Below, piece by piece: positions 15,765 through 23,581 of a stretch of DNA of 64,000 nt; the stretch's first letter is position 1; each line of letters begins with the position of its first letter. A program made the position numbers and the translations under genes. The stretch spans positions 124,001-188,000 of the forward strand of contig NZ_JAATVY010000003.1 in NCBI RefSeq assembly GCF_011947195.1, written 5' to 3'. Below the pieces are notes generated by a model that was not told the origin of the DNA, searched no databases, and saw only the letters and a list, made by a program, of their open reading frames with translations. This DNA is from Planosporangium thailandense (lineage in GTDB: Bacteria > Actinomycetota > Actinomycetes > Mycobacteriales > Micromonosporaceae).

Positions 15765-16613
15765 ATGAGTCGTGACTCCGTACTCGTCACAGCCGACTGG
15801 GCCGAAAAGAACATCGGCGCTGACAACGTGGTGTTCGTCGAGGTCGACGAGGACACCACCGCGTACGACGGGGGCCACATCCCCGGCGCGGTGAAGATTG
15901 ACTGGAAGACCGAGCTGCAGGACCCGGTCCGCCGGGACTTCGTCAACAAGCAGCAGTTCGAGGCGCTGCTGTCCCGCAAGGGCATCGCGGGCGACGACCT
16001 CGTCGTCCTGTACGGCGGCAACAACAACTGGTTCGCGGCGTACGCGTACTGGTACTTCAAGCTCTACGGCCACGAGCAGGTCCGGCTGCTCGACGGTGGC
16101 CGCAAGAAGTGGGAGCTCGACGGGCGTCCGTACACCAAGGACGTCCCGGCGCGGCCCGCCACCAACTACGTCGCCAAGGAGCAGGACGGCTCGATCCGGG
16201 CCTTCCGCGACGACGTCCTCGCCGCCATCGGCTCGCACAACCTGGTCGACGTGCGCTCGCCCGACGAGTACGCCGGCCGGCTGAACGCCCCGGCCCACCT
16301 GCCGCAGGAGCAGTCGCAGCGCCCGGGCCACGTCCCCACCGCGATCAGCGTGCCGTGGAGCAAGGCCGCCAACGAGGACGGCACCTTCAAGTCCGACGAG
16401 GAGCTGCGCAAGCTCTACCTCGACGCGGGCATCGACGAGAGCAAGCCGACCATCGCGTACTGCCGTATCGGTGAGCGCTCCTCGCACACCTGGTTCGCGC
16501 TGCACGAGCTGCTCGGCTACTCCGACGTGCGCAACTACGACGGTTCCTGGACCGAGTACGGCTCGCTCGTCGGCGTCCCGGTGGCGCTCGGCGACGAGCC
16601 CGGCGAGGCCTGA
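15765..16613 (+). CDS. thiosulfate sulfurtransferase (rhodanese, CysA2/SseA type)
   Basis: 282 aa with two rhodanese domains: an inactive N-terminal half (VFVEVDEDTTAYDGGHIPGAVKIDW) and an active C-terminal half with C233 in AYCRIGERSSHTWF. It transfers sulfur from thiosulfate or similar donors to thiols or cyanide. ATG 15765 has GAGGGAG upstream; the longer frame from 15654 lies in the leader. Co-transcribed with the DUF1416 gene 30 nt downstream, as in mycobacterial cysA2-sseC, and preceded by a Cys leader peptide, fitting sulfur-dependent expression. Confidence 0.92.
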   Translation: MSRDSVLVTADWAEKNIGADNVVFVEVDEDTTAYDGGHIPGAVKIDWKTELQDPVRRDFVNKQQFEALLSRKGIAGDDLVVLYGGNNNWFAAYAYWYFKLYGHEQVRLLDGGRKKWELDGRPYTKDVPARPATNYVAKEQDGSIRAFRDDVLAAIGSHNLVDVRSPDEYAGRLNAPAHLPQEQSQRPGHVPTAISVPWSKAANEDGTFKSDEELRKLYLDAGIDESKPTIAYCRIGERSSHTWFALHELLGYSDVRNYDGSWTEYGSLVGVPVALGDEPGEA

Positions 16614-16643
16614 GCGGCCTGACAGGCTGAGAGGAGACGCGAC

Positions 16644-16955
16644 ATGAGCATTGACGGTTGCGGCGCGCCGGAGCAGGGCGCACCCCTGCCCGCCAGCGTG
16701 GACGTGGCGAAGGAGACCGTGATCAGTGGCGTGGTCCGCGCGGGCGACGCGCCGGTCGAAGGAGCGTACGTGCGGCTGCTCGACTCGACCGGCGAGTTCA
16801 CCGCCGAGGTCGTGACGTCGCCGGCCGGCGAGTTCCGCTTCTTCGCGGCGCCGGGCACGTGGACGCTGCGCGCGCTTTCCCGCGCGGGCAACGGCGATGC
16901 CACGGTGTCCGTGGATCGTGGCATCAACCAGGTTGCGGTGTCTGTCGCCGCCTGA
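16644..16955 (+). CDS. DUF1416 protein (SseC-like)
   Basis: 103 aa. A short N-terminus with C6 (DGCGAP) precedes an all-beta, transthyretin-like domain (ISGVVRAGDAPVEGAYVRLLDSTGEF..GEFRFFAAPGTWTLR). Always found next to this sulfurtransferase in actinomycetes; its molecular role is unknown, and a sulfur-carrier or chaperone function has been suggested only from context. GAGAGGAGACGC precedes ATG 16644. The operon ends at the terminator at 16990-17029. Confidence 0.88.
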   Translation: MSIDGCGAPEQGAPLPASVDVAKETVISGVVRAGDAPVEGAYVRLLDSTGEFTAEVVTSPAGEFRFFAAPGTWTLRALSRAGNGDATVSVDRGINQVAVSVAA

Positions 16956-16989
16956 TTACCCTGATTTCGGATCCTCCCCAGGATCATTG

Positions 16990-17029
16990 AACGGCCCGCC
17001 TCTGACGAGAGGCGGGCCGTTCGCCTTTT
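16990..17029 (+). terminator. intrinsic terminator of the sulfurtransferase operon
   Basis: A perfect 14-bp stem (16990-17003 with 17008-17021) around loop GACG, followed by CGCCTTTT. Confidence 0.9.
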
Positions 17030-17078
17030 GCCCGGCCTCGTGCGCGCCCCGCTCGAAGGCCCTGCCACCATGTGGCAC

Positions 17079-17936
17079 GTGACGACCGACGGTCCTGCAG
17101 TCCAGCCCGCTCCCGCGCCGCAGCGGCCGGCCGTCCGCCGGCGCTGGCTGGTGGTCGCGGCCGGGGTCTGGGCCGTACTCGTGATCGCGTTCGCGATCTA
17201 TGCGGTCCATCGAGGCGGATCGACCGTACGGGAACAGACGAGCGTCGCCCACGCGCTGCCCACCGTCGATCGGGCGATCGCCGAGGCGGTCACCGCGGCC
17301 GGGCCCGCCGGCGCCGTTGCCGAGATCGACGGGTACCGCGAAGTGAGCGGCCATTGCATGATCACCACCGCGCGCGCGGGCGCCCGGTACCAGCGGGCCG
17401 CGTACCTGTACGTGCCGGTCGGTCGGGAGCCCGCGCTGCTCGACGGGATCGCCGCGCGGCTGCCGCGCGGCTACGACGCGCGGGTCAGTGGGTCAGGCGC
17501 CCACGCGCTGACCGCGGACGCGGGCGACTTCGTCACGCTCGAGGGTGGCATCTCCGGGCCGGGGGAGGTGCGGCTCACCGCCGACACCGGCTGCCGGCCG
17601 CTCACGCGTCCGGTCAGCGAGCACGCGCCCACGCCGAGCGCGGCCGACCGGGCGCCCGTCGAGGTGGCGCTGTCGGCCCTGAAGCTCAGCGCCGTGCGCT
17701 GGCAGGCGCACCGCGTCGACTGCGCGCGCGGCGGCGCGGTGCGCACCGTACGCGCGGACGGGCCGCCCGGAACCGTCCTGCCGCCGCTGGCCGGCGCGCT
17801 GCGCGCGGTCGCGCCCGACGCCGTCGTGGTGCGGCCCGACCTGTACGTGTACCGCAGTGGCCCGGCCGGGGTCGTGGTGCGTACCGCGGACGGCGTATCG
17901 ACGGTGACCGCGACGACCGGTTGCGGCGGTCAGTAG
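17079..17936 (+). CDS. signal-anchored extracytoplasmic protein, unknown
   Basis: 285 aa, not recognised. A short cytoplasmic Pro/Arg tail is followed by one membrane helix (residues about 24-43, WLVVAAGVWAVLVIAFAIYA) and an external domain with five Cys (GHCMIT, TGCRPL, VDCARGG, TTGCGG among them), some likely disulfide-bonded. The C-terminus is TATTGCGGQ. GTG 17079 is preferred; ATG 17070 is an in-frame alternative. It stands alone after a strong terminator and converges with the DsrE gene. Confidence 0.65.
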   Translation: MTTDGPAVQPAPAPQRPAVRRRWLVVAAGVWAVLVIAFAIYAVHRGGSTVREQTSVAHALPTVDRAIAEAVTAAGPAGAVAEIDGYREVSGHCMITTARAGARYQRAAYLYVPVGREPALLDGIAARLPRGYDARVSGSGAHALTADAGDFVTLEGGISGPGEVRLTADTGCRPLTRPVSEHAPTPSAADRAPVEVALSALKLSAVRWQAHRVDCARGGAVRTVRADGPPGTVLPPLAGALRAVAPDAVVVRPDLYVYRSGPAGVVVRTADGVSTVTATTGCGGQ

Positions 17937-17988
17937 ACCGGTGCTGCGGCGATCAGCAGACCAAGCGCTGCGGTCAGTAGACCAGCGC
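17922..17988. repeat. tandem repeat spanning two convergent stop codons
   Basis: Three near-copies of TGCGGCGRTCAGYAGACC (17922-17944, 17945-17968, 17969-17988). The first carries the TAG of the upstream gene, the third the TCA (minus TGA) of the DsrE gene. Confidence 0.65.
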
Positions 17989-18336
17989 CTGGGCACCCTC
18001 GGTCATGCACTCCTCGACGAAGACCGCCGCGCCCGCGATGCGCACCCCTTCGATGACGTCGGCCTCCCCGATGTTCCGGCGCGCCGCGCACTGGGTGCAG
18101 GCGGTCACCTGGCCGCCGGCCAGGATGGTCGCCAGCAGGACCTCAAGGGGCGCCGAGTGCGGCAGTTCGAACTCGGCCGCCCGGCCGGGCAGGGCGAACC
18201 AGGTCGATTCGCCGGTGAGCCACAGCGAGGTCGGCACTCCGGCCGTGACGGCGGTCGCGGCGACGGTGAAGGCCTGCGCGCAGCGCTCCGGCGCGTCCAG
18301 CCCGGCGGTGACCTTGACGACGAGAGTGCGTCCCAT
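17974..18336 (-). CDS. DsrE-family protein
   Basis: 120 aa, DsrE/DsrF-like alpha/beta fold. It starts MGRTLVVKVTAGLDAPERCAQAF and has TACTQCAARRNI and VEECMTEGAQALVY. Two Cys separated by two residues (CTQC) could serve in sulfur transfer, in keeping with the sulfurtransferase nearby. ATG 18336 is preceded by minus-strand TATGCT (18348-18343) at 6 nt, so it is probably leaderless. Its promoter overlaps that of the plus-strand genes. Confidence 0.82.
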   Translation of the reverse strand: MGRTLVVKVTAGLDAPERCAQAFTVAATAVTAGVPTSLWLTGESTWFALPGRAAEFELPHSAPLEVLLATILAGGQVTACTQCAARRNIGEADVIEGVRIAGAAVFVEECMTEGAQALVY

Positions 18337-18342
18337 GGAGGC

Positions 18343-18352
18343 AGCATAGGAT
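18343..18352. promoter_or_regulatory. overlapping divergent -10 boxes
   Basis: Minus TATGCT (18348-18343) lies 6 nt before the DsrE ATG. Plus TAGGAT (18347-18352) lies 7 nt before ATG 18360, the start of a 10-codon ORF (MTTVLRRVSG). The two boxes share two bases. Confidence 0.5.
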
Positions 18353-18402
18353 CTCGGTTATGACCACGGTTCTGCGGCGGGTGTCAGGGTAGCGATGCCG
18401 TG

Positions 18403-18504
18403 GTGACCGAGATCGGATTCGTCAGCCTGCTGGTCGCCGGCTTCGGCGCGCTCGCCGGCGGGCTGGGCTATGTGGCGGTACGCGTGTCGAGGGGACGTTG
18501 GTAA
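18403..18504 (+). CDS. small single-helix membrane protein
   Basis: 33 residues: VTEIGFVSLLVAGFGA then LAGGLGYVAV and RVSRGRW. One hydrophobic helix with a basic C-terminal tail, about 85% G/C in third positions. It ends 2 nt before the FABP start at 18507. GTG 18400 is an alternative. Not recognised; supported by composition and spacing only. Confidence 0.5.
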   Translation: MTEIGFVSLLVAGFGALAGGLGYVAVRVSRGRW

Positions 18505-18506
18505 GA

Positions 18507-19136
18507 GTGAGCGAGGAGAGTCAGGTCAACCCGGTGTGGATGGGCCAGATCCCGGTTGACCCGTACCCCTTCGAGGAGACCCACGACCTGCGTACGGGGC
18601 CGGACCTGCACCCGGCGCTGCTGGGGCTGCTGCCGTTCGTGGGCGTGTGGCGGGGCCGTGGCCAGGGTGGCTACCCGAGCCTGGAGCAGGACTTCGAGTT
18701 CGCCCAGGAGGTCCGCTTCAGCCACGACGGCCGGCCGTTCCTGTTCTACGAGTCGAGGACCTGGCTCATCGAGCCCGACGGCAAGGCGATCCGCCCGTCC
18801 GCCCGCGAGGTCGGCTGGTGGCGACCGGTCCAGACCGACCCGGGTGCCGAGCACGCGGCCGAGGCCGTGCCGACGAAGAGCGACGAGATCGAGGTGCTGC
18901 TGACCCACCCGACCGGCTTCCTGGAGCTCTACCTGGGGAAGGTGGAGGCGGGCGGCACCCGGGTGGAGATGGCGACCGACGCGATCGTGCGTACGGCCAC
19001 GGCCAAGGAGGTGCGGTCGGGCAAGCGCCTGTACGGCATCGTCGAGGGCGCGCTGCTGTACGCGTACGACATGGCCGCCGTCGGCCAGCCGATGGCGCCG
19101 CACATCTCGGCGCGCCTGGAGCGGGTCGCCGGCTGA
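18507..19136 (+). CDS. FABP-family heme-binding beta-barrel protein (nitrobindin-like)
   Basis: 209 aa, ten-stranded barrel. The signature GVWRGRGQGGYP (GxWxGxG) and the C-terminal HISARLERV with the conserved His that ligates heme in nitrobindins are present. Such proteins bind ferric heme and can isomerise peroxynitrite. GTG 18507 is set just after the small membrane ORF; TTG 18498 is possible. In mycobacteria the homologue is also near pabC. Confidence 0.88.
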   Translation: MSEESQVNPVWMGQIPVDPYPFEETHDLRTGPDLHPALLGLLPFVGVWRGRGQGGYPSLEQDFEFAQEVRFSHDGRPFLFYESRTWLIEPDGKAIRPSAREVGWWRPVQTDPGAEHAAEAVPTKSDEIEVLLTHPTGFLELYLGKVEAGGTRVEMATDAIVRTATAKEVRSGKRLYGIVEGALLYAYDMAAVGQPMAPHISARLERVAG

Positions 19137-19187
19137 GCGGAAACCTCAGCCGAGCGGAAACGTCAGCCGAGTAGAAACCTCAGCCGA
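19137..19187. repeat. 17-bp tandem repeat, three units, between convergent stops
   Basis: GCGGAAACCTCAGCCGA (19137-19153), one-base variant (19154-19170) and GTAGAAACCTCAGCCGA (19171-19187). The array starts directly after the FABP stop and includes the stop of the minus gene. Confidence 0.75.
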
Positions 19188-19833
19188 GCAGGGGGAAGCG
19201 GTCGGCGACCGGGCCGAGCGCCGACCGCTCGTCAGCCGTGAGCGGCAGCCGGCCGGTGCCCTTGAGCACGTACGTCTCGTCGTCCCAGGATGGCGGCCGG
19301 GGACCGTCGAGCAGCGCGTCCAGCGTCGCGCAGGCGGCGGCCAGCGGCTCGGCGGCCGGTGGCGGGGCGTTCGGCAGGTCCACCACGAGGTCGAGGTGGT
19401 GCACGGCCGCTTCGACGGCGAGCGTGGTGACGAAGTCGGGCACGGACAGCACGTGGCCCTGGGTCGTCACGTACCCGTCGACCGGTGCCGCGGCGGCCGC
19501 CCGTACCGCTGCCGGGGCGGTGTCGAGCCAGTGCCGCACCACGCCGCTGGGCTCCTCGTACGCCGACGCCTGAATCCGGGTCCAACGGGCGTGCCGCCGC
19601 CGGGCGCCCTCGCCGGTCCCGGGTCGGAACGGCCGCCAGTACGTGGCGAAGTCGACGTCGGCCGGCCCGGGCGCCGGGCTCGCGAAGGCGACCAGGGCCC
19701 GCTGCGCGTCGAGCAGAACGTGGAACAGCAGATCCGCGACCGTCCAGCCACGGCAGCGGGTCGGCCGGATCAGGTCGTCGTCGGACAGGGGCGTGACCGC
19801 GTCGCTGATCCGCTCGTACGCCGCCGCGATCAC
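19180..19833 (-). CDS. TIGR03083-type (DinB/MDMPI) maleylpyruvate isomerase family protein
   Basis: 217 aa. The N-terminal four-helix DinB/MDMPI domain has RCRGWTVADLLFHVLLDAQRALVAF and AVEAAVHHLDLVVDL (His metal site); a short C-terminal domain follows. The family includes mycothiol-dependent isomerases and transferases, fitting the msh genes here, but the substrate is unknown. GTG 19833 overlaps the pabC stop (GTGA), so it is translationally coupled to pabC. The same frame stays open to 20538, but that part is pabC antiphase. Confidence 0.8.
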   Translation of the reverse strand: MIAAAYERISDAVTPLSDDDLIRPTRCRGWTVADLLFHVLLDAQRALVAFASPAPGPADVDFATYWRPFRPGTGEGARRRHARWTRIQASAYEEPSGVVRHWLDTAPAAVRAAAAAPVDGYVTTQGHVLSVPDFVTTLAVEAAVHHLDLVVDLPNAPPPAAEPLAAACATLDALLDGPRPPSWDDETYVLKGTGRLPLTADERSALGPVADRFPLLG

Positions 19834-20669
19834 AGGTAGCCCAGCAGCTTCTGCATCCGCTCGGTCTCCGGTGACGGGCCGAGGGCGACGCCGTCCAGGG
19901 TGCGGACCTCGGTCAGCCCGCGCACCGACGACGCGAGCCAGACCCCGTCGGCGCTGTGCAGCTCCGCCGGGCGGACCAGCCGCTCGGCCGCCCGCATCCC
20001 GAGTTCGCCGGCGTGCTCCAGCAGGTAGGCGGCGGTCGTGCCGGCCAGGATCCCGGTCGTGGCGGCGGGGACCGTGTACAGGACGCCACCCGCGAGCCAC
20101 ACCAGCGTCGCCGTGGGCGCCTCCAGGGCGTACCCGTCGGCGGAGGTCCACAGCACCTCGTTCACGCCCTGCTCGGCCGCCCAGCGCAGGCTGGCCATGT
20201 TGACCGCGTACGACAGGGTCTTGGCGCCGCCGAGCAGCCACGGCGCGCCCGGGCGGGCCTCGGCCGGCACCGCCAGGGTCGCCGTCGCCACACTGACGCC
20301 GGTGTGCCGGGCCTCGACGGCGGCGGGCGCGAGCGGCGCGACGGTGGCGTACACGGTGACCGGGCCGCCGTCCTCCGGCCCTCGGGTGCAGACCAGCCGC
20401 AGCGCCGCCTCGTCGGCGGCCGGCCACGCCGCGCAGGCCTGGCCCGCCAGCTCGACGAGCGCGGCGCGGTCCGGCAACGGGATCGCCAGCAGCGCCGCTG
20501 AGCGGCTCATCCGGTCCAGGTGCCGGTCCAGGAGCCATGGCTGACCGCCCCGGACGTGCATGGTCTCGAAGACCCCGTCGCCGCGCAGGACGCCGAGGTC
20601 GTCGGCGCGCAGGACGGGCGTGTCGGCGGGGACCACCCCGACGCCGAGAAGGGCGAGTACACGGGCCAT
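19830..20669 (-). CDS. pabC: aminotransferase class IV, probable aminodeoxychorismate lyase
   Basis: 279 aa. PLP fold IV with the catalytic Lys in GGAKTLSYAVNMASLRWA and the phosphate/cofactor region NEVLWTSADGYALEAPTATLVW; the start RGDGVFETMHVRGG is typical. It probably converts 4-amino-4-deoxychorismate to p-aminobenzoate for folate; D-amino-acid or branched-chain aminotransferase is the alternative. ATG 20669 has TAGGCT (20682-20677) 7 nt upstream. Folate-binding YgfZ is encoded nearby. Confidence 0.85.
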   Translation of the reverse strand: MARVLALLGVGVVPADTPVLRADDLGVLRGDGVFETMHVRGGQPWLLDRHLDRMSRSAALLAIPLPDRAALVELAGQACAAWPAADEAALRLVCTRGPEDGGPVTVYATVAPLAPAAVEARHTGVSVATATLAVPAEARPGAPWLLGGAKTLSYAVNMASLRWAAEQGVNEVLWTSADGYALEAPTATLVWLAGGVLYTVPAATTGILAGTTAAYLLEHAGELGMRAAERLVRPAELHSADGVWLASSVRGLTEVRTLDGVALGPSPETERMQKLLGYL

Positions 20670-20676
20670 GTTGGCG

Positions 20677-20696
20677 AGCCTAACGTCCCCTAGGAT
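20677..20696. promoter_or_regulatory. divergent leaderless promoters of pabC and the fur-like gene
   Basis: Minus TAGGCT (20682-20677) lies 7 nt before ATG 20669 and plus TAGGAT (20691-20696) 7 nt before GTG 20704. The starts are 34 nt apart, so each -35 lies over the other gene's -10. Confidence 0.55.
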
Positions 20697-20703
20697 CGAC
20701 TTT

Positions 20704-21177
20704 GTGCCGTCATCTGGGGTAAGCGATCCGCGCGGGCCGGACACCTCGCTGGCCGAGGTGCTGCGCGCGCGTGGGCTGCGGCTGACCGCGCAGCGCCAAC
20801 TCGTGCTGGAGGCGGTCTACACGCTCGGCCACGCGACCCCGGACCAGGTCCACGAGGCGGTGTCCCGCACCGCGGCCGGCGTCAACATCACCACCGTGTA
20901 CCGGACGCTGGAGCTGCTCGAGGACCTGGGCCTGGTGCGGCACACCCACCTGTCACACGGCTCGCCCACCTACCACGCGGTCGGCGAGGACCAGCACGTA
21001 CACCTGGTCTGCCGGGGGTGCGGCGAGGTGGACGAGGTGTCGCCGTCCGTACTGGACGGGCTGGTGCAGGGCCTGGAGAGCAGCCGCGGGTTCAGCGTCG
21101 ACGTCGGCCACGTCGCGCTGTTCGGCACCTGCCGGCGGTGCGCGGGACAGCCCGCGAGGGAGAGCGAGAACCTGTGA
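20704..21177 (+). CDS. Fur-family metal-responsive repressor
   Basis: 157 aa. The winged helix (GLRLTAQRQLVLEAVYTLGHATPDQVHEAV..NITTVYRTLELLEDLGLVRH) precedes a metal-binding dimerisation domain with HTHLSHG, DQHVHLVCRGCGEVDEV and CRRCAGQ. The two CxxC pairs form the structural zinc site. Whether it senses iron, zinc, nickel or peroxide cannot be decided from sequence; HVHLVC and missing extra Asp ligands resemble Zur/Nur. GTG 20704 fits the TAGGAT box. It overlaps the YgfZ gene by GTGA. Confidence 0.87.
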   Translation: MPSSGVSDPRGPDTSLAEVLRARGLRLTAQRQLVLEAVYTLGHATPDQVHEAVSRTAAGVNITTVYRTLELLEDLGLVRHTHLSHGSPTYHAVGEDQHVHLVCRGCGEVDEVSPSVLDGLVQGLESSRGFSVDVGHVALFGTCRRCAGQPARESENL

Positions 21178-22253
21178 TCATGGCATCCGGCGCGGTACCT
21201 GTCGCCGCGCTCGACCCCGACAGTCCCGACAGCGGGATCGTCGCCCACTACGGCGACCCGATGCGCGAGCAGCGCACGTTGGCGACCTCGGTCGGGCTGG
21301 TCGACCGGTCCAACCGGGGCGTGCTGGCGGTGCCGGGCGAGGACCGGCTGGGCTGGCTGCACAGCCTCACCACCCAGTACCTGACGGACCTGCCGCCCAT
21401 GACCGGCACCGAGCTGCTCGTGCTGTCGCCGCACGGGCACGTGGAGCAGCACGCCGTGGTCACCGACGACGGCGCGACGACCTGGCTGGACGTCGAGCCC
21501 GGGCAGGCGCAGCCGCTGCTGGACTTCCTGACCCGCATGCGCTTCCTGCTGCGGGTCGAGCCGACCGACGTGAGCGCCGACTTCTCGCTGCTGTCGCTGG
21601 TCGGGCCGGACGCCGACGAGGCGCTCATCGCGCTGGGGGTCGGCCCGCTGCTGCCGCCCGACGCGGTGGCCGTGCCCGGTCCGAAGTTCGCCGCCGGCTC
21701 CGTGCCGGCGCGGCCGACCACCCGGTACTCGGTCGGCGCGCTGCCGGACCTGGGCGGCTGGGCGCGCCGCATGCCGTACGGAGCGGATCTGCTCCTGCCC
21801 CGCGGCGCCGAAGCCGACCTGGTCGCGGCGGCCGGGGTGCCGCTGGCGGGGATGTGGGCGTTCGAGGCGCTCCGGGTGGCCGACCGCCGCCCGCGGTTCG
21901 GCTTCGAGACCGACCACCGCACCCTGCCGGCGGAGGTCGGCTGGACCGCCCCGGCGGTGCACCTGGAGAAGGGCTGCTACCGGGGCCAGGAGACGATCGC
22001 CCGGGTGCACCACCTCGGTCGCCCGCCGCGCCGGCTCGTCCTGCTGCACCTGGACGGCATCACCACCGAGGAGCTGCCGGCACCGGGTACGGCGGTGACC
22101 ACGCCGGAGGGCCGGCAGGTGGGGTTCGTGGGTACGGCGGCGCGCCATTTCGAACTCGGCATGATCGCGCTCGCGCTCGTCCGGCACAACGTGGCCGACG
22201 ACGCTGCGCTGCGGGTGGGCGAGGCGGCGGCGGCCATCGATCCCGGGGAGTGA
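21174..22253 (+). CDS. folate-binding YgfZ/GcvT-like protein
   Basis: 359 aa. The GcvT-like tetrahydrofolate-binding fold carries the YgfZ signature KGCYRGQETIARVHHLG. YgfZ helps maintain certain Fe-S clusters (e.g. MiaB) in a folate-dependent way. GTG 21174 gives a 4-nt overlap with the fur-like stop; ATG 21180 is an in-frame alternative. Four nucleotides separate it from the NUDIX start. The link with a metal regulator fits Fe-S biology. Confidence 0.88.
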   Translation: MIMASGAVPVAALDPDSPDSGIVAHYGDPMREQRTLATSVGLVDRSNRGVLAVPGEDRLGWLHSLTTQYLTDLPPMTGTELLVLSPHGHVEQHAVVTDDGATTWLDVEPGQAQPLLDFLTRMRFLLRVEPTDVSADFSLLSLVGPDADEALIALGVGPLLPPDAVAVPGPKFAAGSVPARPTTRYSVGALPDLGGWARRMPYGADLLLPRGAEADLVAAAGVPLAGMWAFEALRVADRRPRFGFETDHRTLPAEVGWTAPAVHLEKGCYRGQETIARVHHLGRPPRRLVLLHLDGITTEELPAPGTAVTTPEGRQVGFVGTAARHFELGMIALALVRHNVADDAALRVGEAAAAIDPGE

Positions 22254-22256
22254 GCG

Positions 22257-22694
22257 ATGTCGGTTGACCAGGTCGCCGTGGTCCTGCTGGTGGACCGGTA
22301 CGGGCGGTTGCTGATGCAGCACCGGTCGGCCGACGCGCCCGTCTCGCCCAACCAGTGGGGGCTGCCCGGTGGGCACGTCGAGCCGGGCGAGGAGCCGCTG
22401 GCCGCCGCGCACCGCGAGCTGCTGGAGGAGACCGGCCTGACGGTCGATCGGCTCGATCTGTACTGGCGGGGCCGGCGGCCGGGGTCGCCGTCCGTGGAGG
22501 TCTGGGCGTTCCACGGGGTGACCGCGGCGACCCAGGACGACGTGGTGCTCGGCGAGGGGCAGGCGATGGTCTTCCTGCCCCCTGACGAGGCGCTGGCCCG
22601 CGACCTCGCCACGACCGCCACGCTGCTGGTGCCCGGCTTCTTCCGGTCGCGCGAGTATACGGACGCCACGCAGCGGGCGCGGACACTCGCCTGA
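22257..22694 (+). CDS. NUDIX hydrolase
   Basis: 145 aa single Nudix domain. The full box is GGHVEPGEEPLAAAHRELLEETGL. It is probably a nucleoside-diphosphate-linked pyrophosphatase of the MutT/ADP-ribose type; substrate unknown. ATG 22257 follows GGGGAG within the ygfZ stop region. Last gene of the fur-like/ygfZ operon. Confidence 0.85.
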   Translation: MSVDQVAVVLLVDRYGRLLMQHRSADAPVSPNQWGLPGGHVEPGEEPLAAAHRELLEETGLTVDRLDLYWRGRRPGSPSVEVWAFHGVTAATQDDVVLGEGQAMVFLPPDEALARDLATTATLLVPGFFRSREYTDATQRARTLA

Positions 22695-22747
22695 TCGCCG
22701 GCCGCCGGTCGTACGGGACCTGGTCATGGCGTGCGAGGATGACCGGC

Positions 22748-23581
22748 GTGACGACAACGACGTTGATCACGGTCGCGCCGACCGGAGCCGAGTCGAGCAA
22801 GACCGATGTACCGGCGCTGCCGGTGACCCTGGACGAGCTGGTCGCTACCGCCAAGGAGTGTGAGGCGGTCGGCGCGAGCGTCATCCACGTGCACATCCGC
22901 GACGACGACGCCCGGCCCACACTCGATCTCGGCCGGCTGCGCGACACCGTCGACGCGCTGCGCTCCGAGACGGGGCTGATCGTCCAGCTCTCCAGCGGCG
23001 GCGCGGTGACCGACCCGGAGGCCGACCGGCTGCGGGTGCTGGAGGCGGCGCCCGACATGGCCTCCTGCACGATGGGTACGGTCAACTTCGGCGACGACGT
23101 CTTCCTCAACCGGTGGGAGTTCATCGTCGAGCTGCACGAGTCGATGCGTGACCGGGGGATCGTCCCGGAGTACGAGATCTTCGACCTCGGCCACCTGACC
23201 TCCCTCCAGCGCCTGCTGGACCGGCACGGGCTGCCCTTCGGTGGGCACGTGCACGTCGACTTCGTCCTCGGGGTGCCGGGAGGGGCGGCGGGTACGACCG
23301 AGACGCTGGTCGCGTTCAAGCACGCGCTGCGCGACCTGCCGGAGGACACCACGTTCTCGGCGACCGGCATCGGGCGCAGCACGCTGCCGGTGCTGATGGC
23401 GTCGCTGTCGGCCGGTGGCCACCTGCGGGTGGGCATGGAGGACACGATCACGTACGCCAAGGGTCAGCCGGTGGAGAGCAACGCGCAGCTGGTGGCCCGT
23501 GCGGCCGGGTTCGCACGGCTCGCACAGCGCCCCCCGATGTCGGTCGCGGAGGCCCGCGCGCTCCTCGGAGTCAAGAGTTGA
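22748..23581 (+). CDS. BKACE-family beta-keto acid cleavage enzyme (DUF849)
   Basis: 277 aa TIM barrel. The zinc ligands are HVHIRDDDARPTLD (HxH) and the later His/Glu residues in YEIFDLGHL; GGHVHVDFVLGVPGG and EDTITYAKGQPVESNAQLV are family motifs. It condenses a beta-keto acid with acetyl-CoA to give a CoA ester and acetoacetate. The substrate class cannot be read. GTG 22748 is chosen (GAGGAT 7 nt upstream); ATG 22739 is alternative. Its stop overlaps the asparaginase TTG. Confidence 0.85.
   Translation: MTTTTLITVAPTGAESSKTDVPALPVTLDELVATAKECEAVGASVIHVHIRDDDARPTLDLGRLRDTVDALRSETGLIVQLSSGGAVTDPEADRLRVLEAAPDMASCTMGTVNFGDDVFLNRWEFIVELHESMRDRGIVPEYEIFDLGHLTSLQRLLDRHGLPFGGHVHVDFVLGVPGGAAGTTETLVAFKHALRDLPEDTTFSATGIGRSTLPVLMASLSAGGHLRVGMEDTITYAKGQPVESNAQLVARAAGFARLAQRPPMSVAEARALLGVKS

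Noticed and set aside
19180-20538. long minus frame joining the MDMPI protein to pabC
   Set aside because: The upstream part is pabC in another frame. GTG 19833 overlapping the pabC stop is the natural start.
20970-22757. 595-codon minus-strand open frame opposite YgfZ/NUDIX
   Set aside because: Arg/His/Gln-rich translation without any family motif; the plus strand holds fur-like, ygfZ and NUDIX genes with full signatures. Typical antisense frame in high-G/C DNA.
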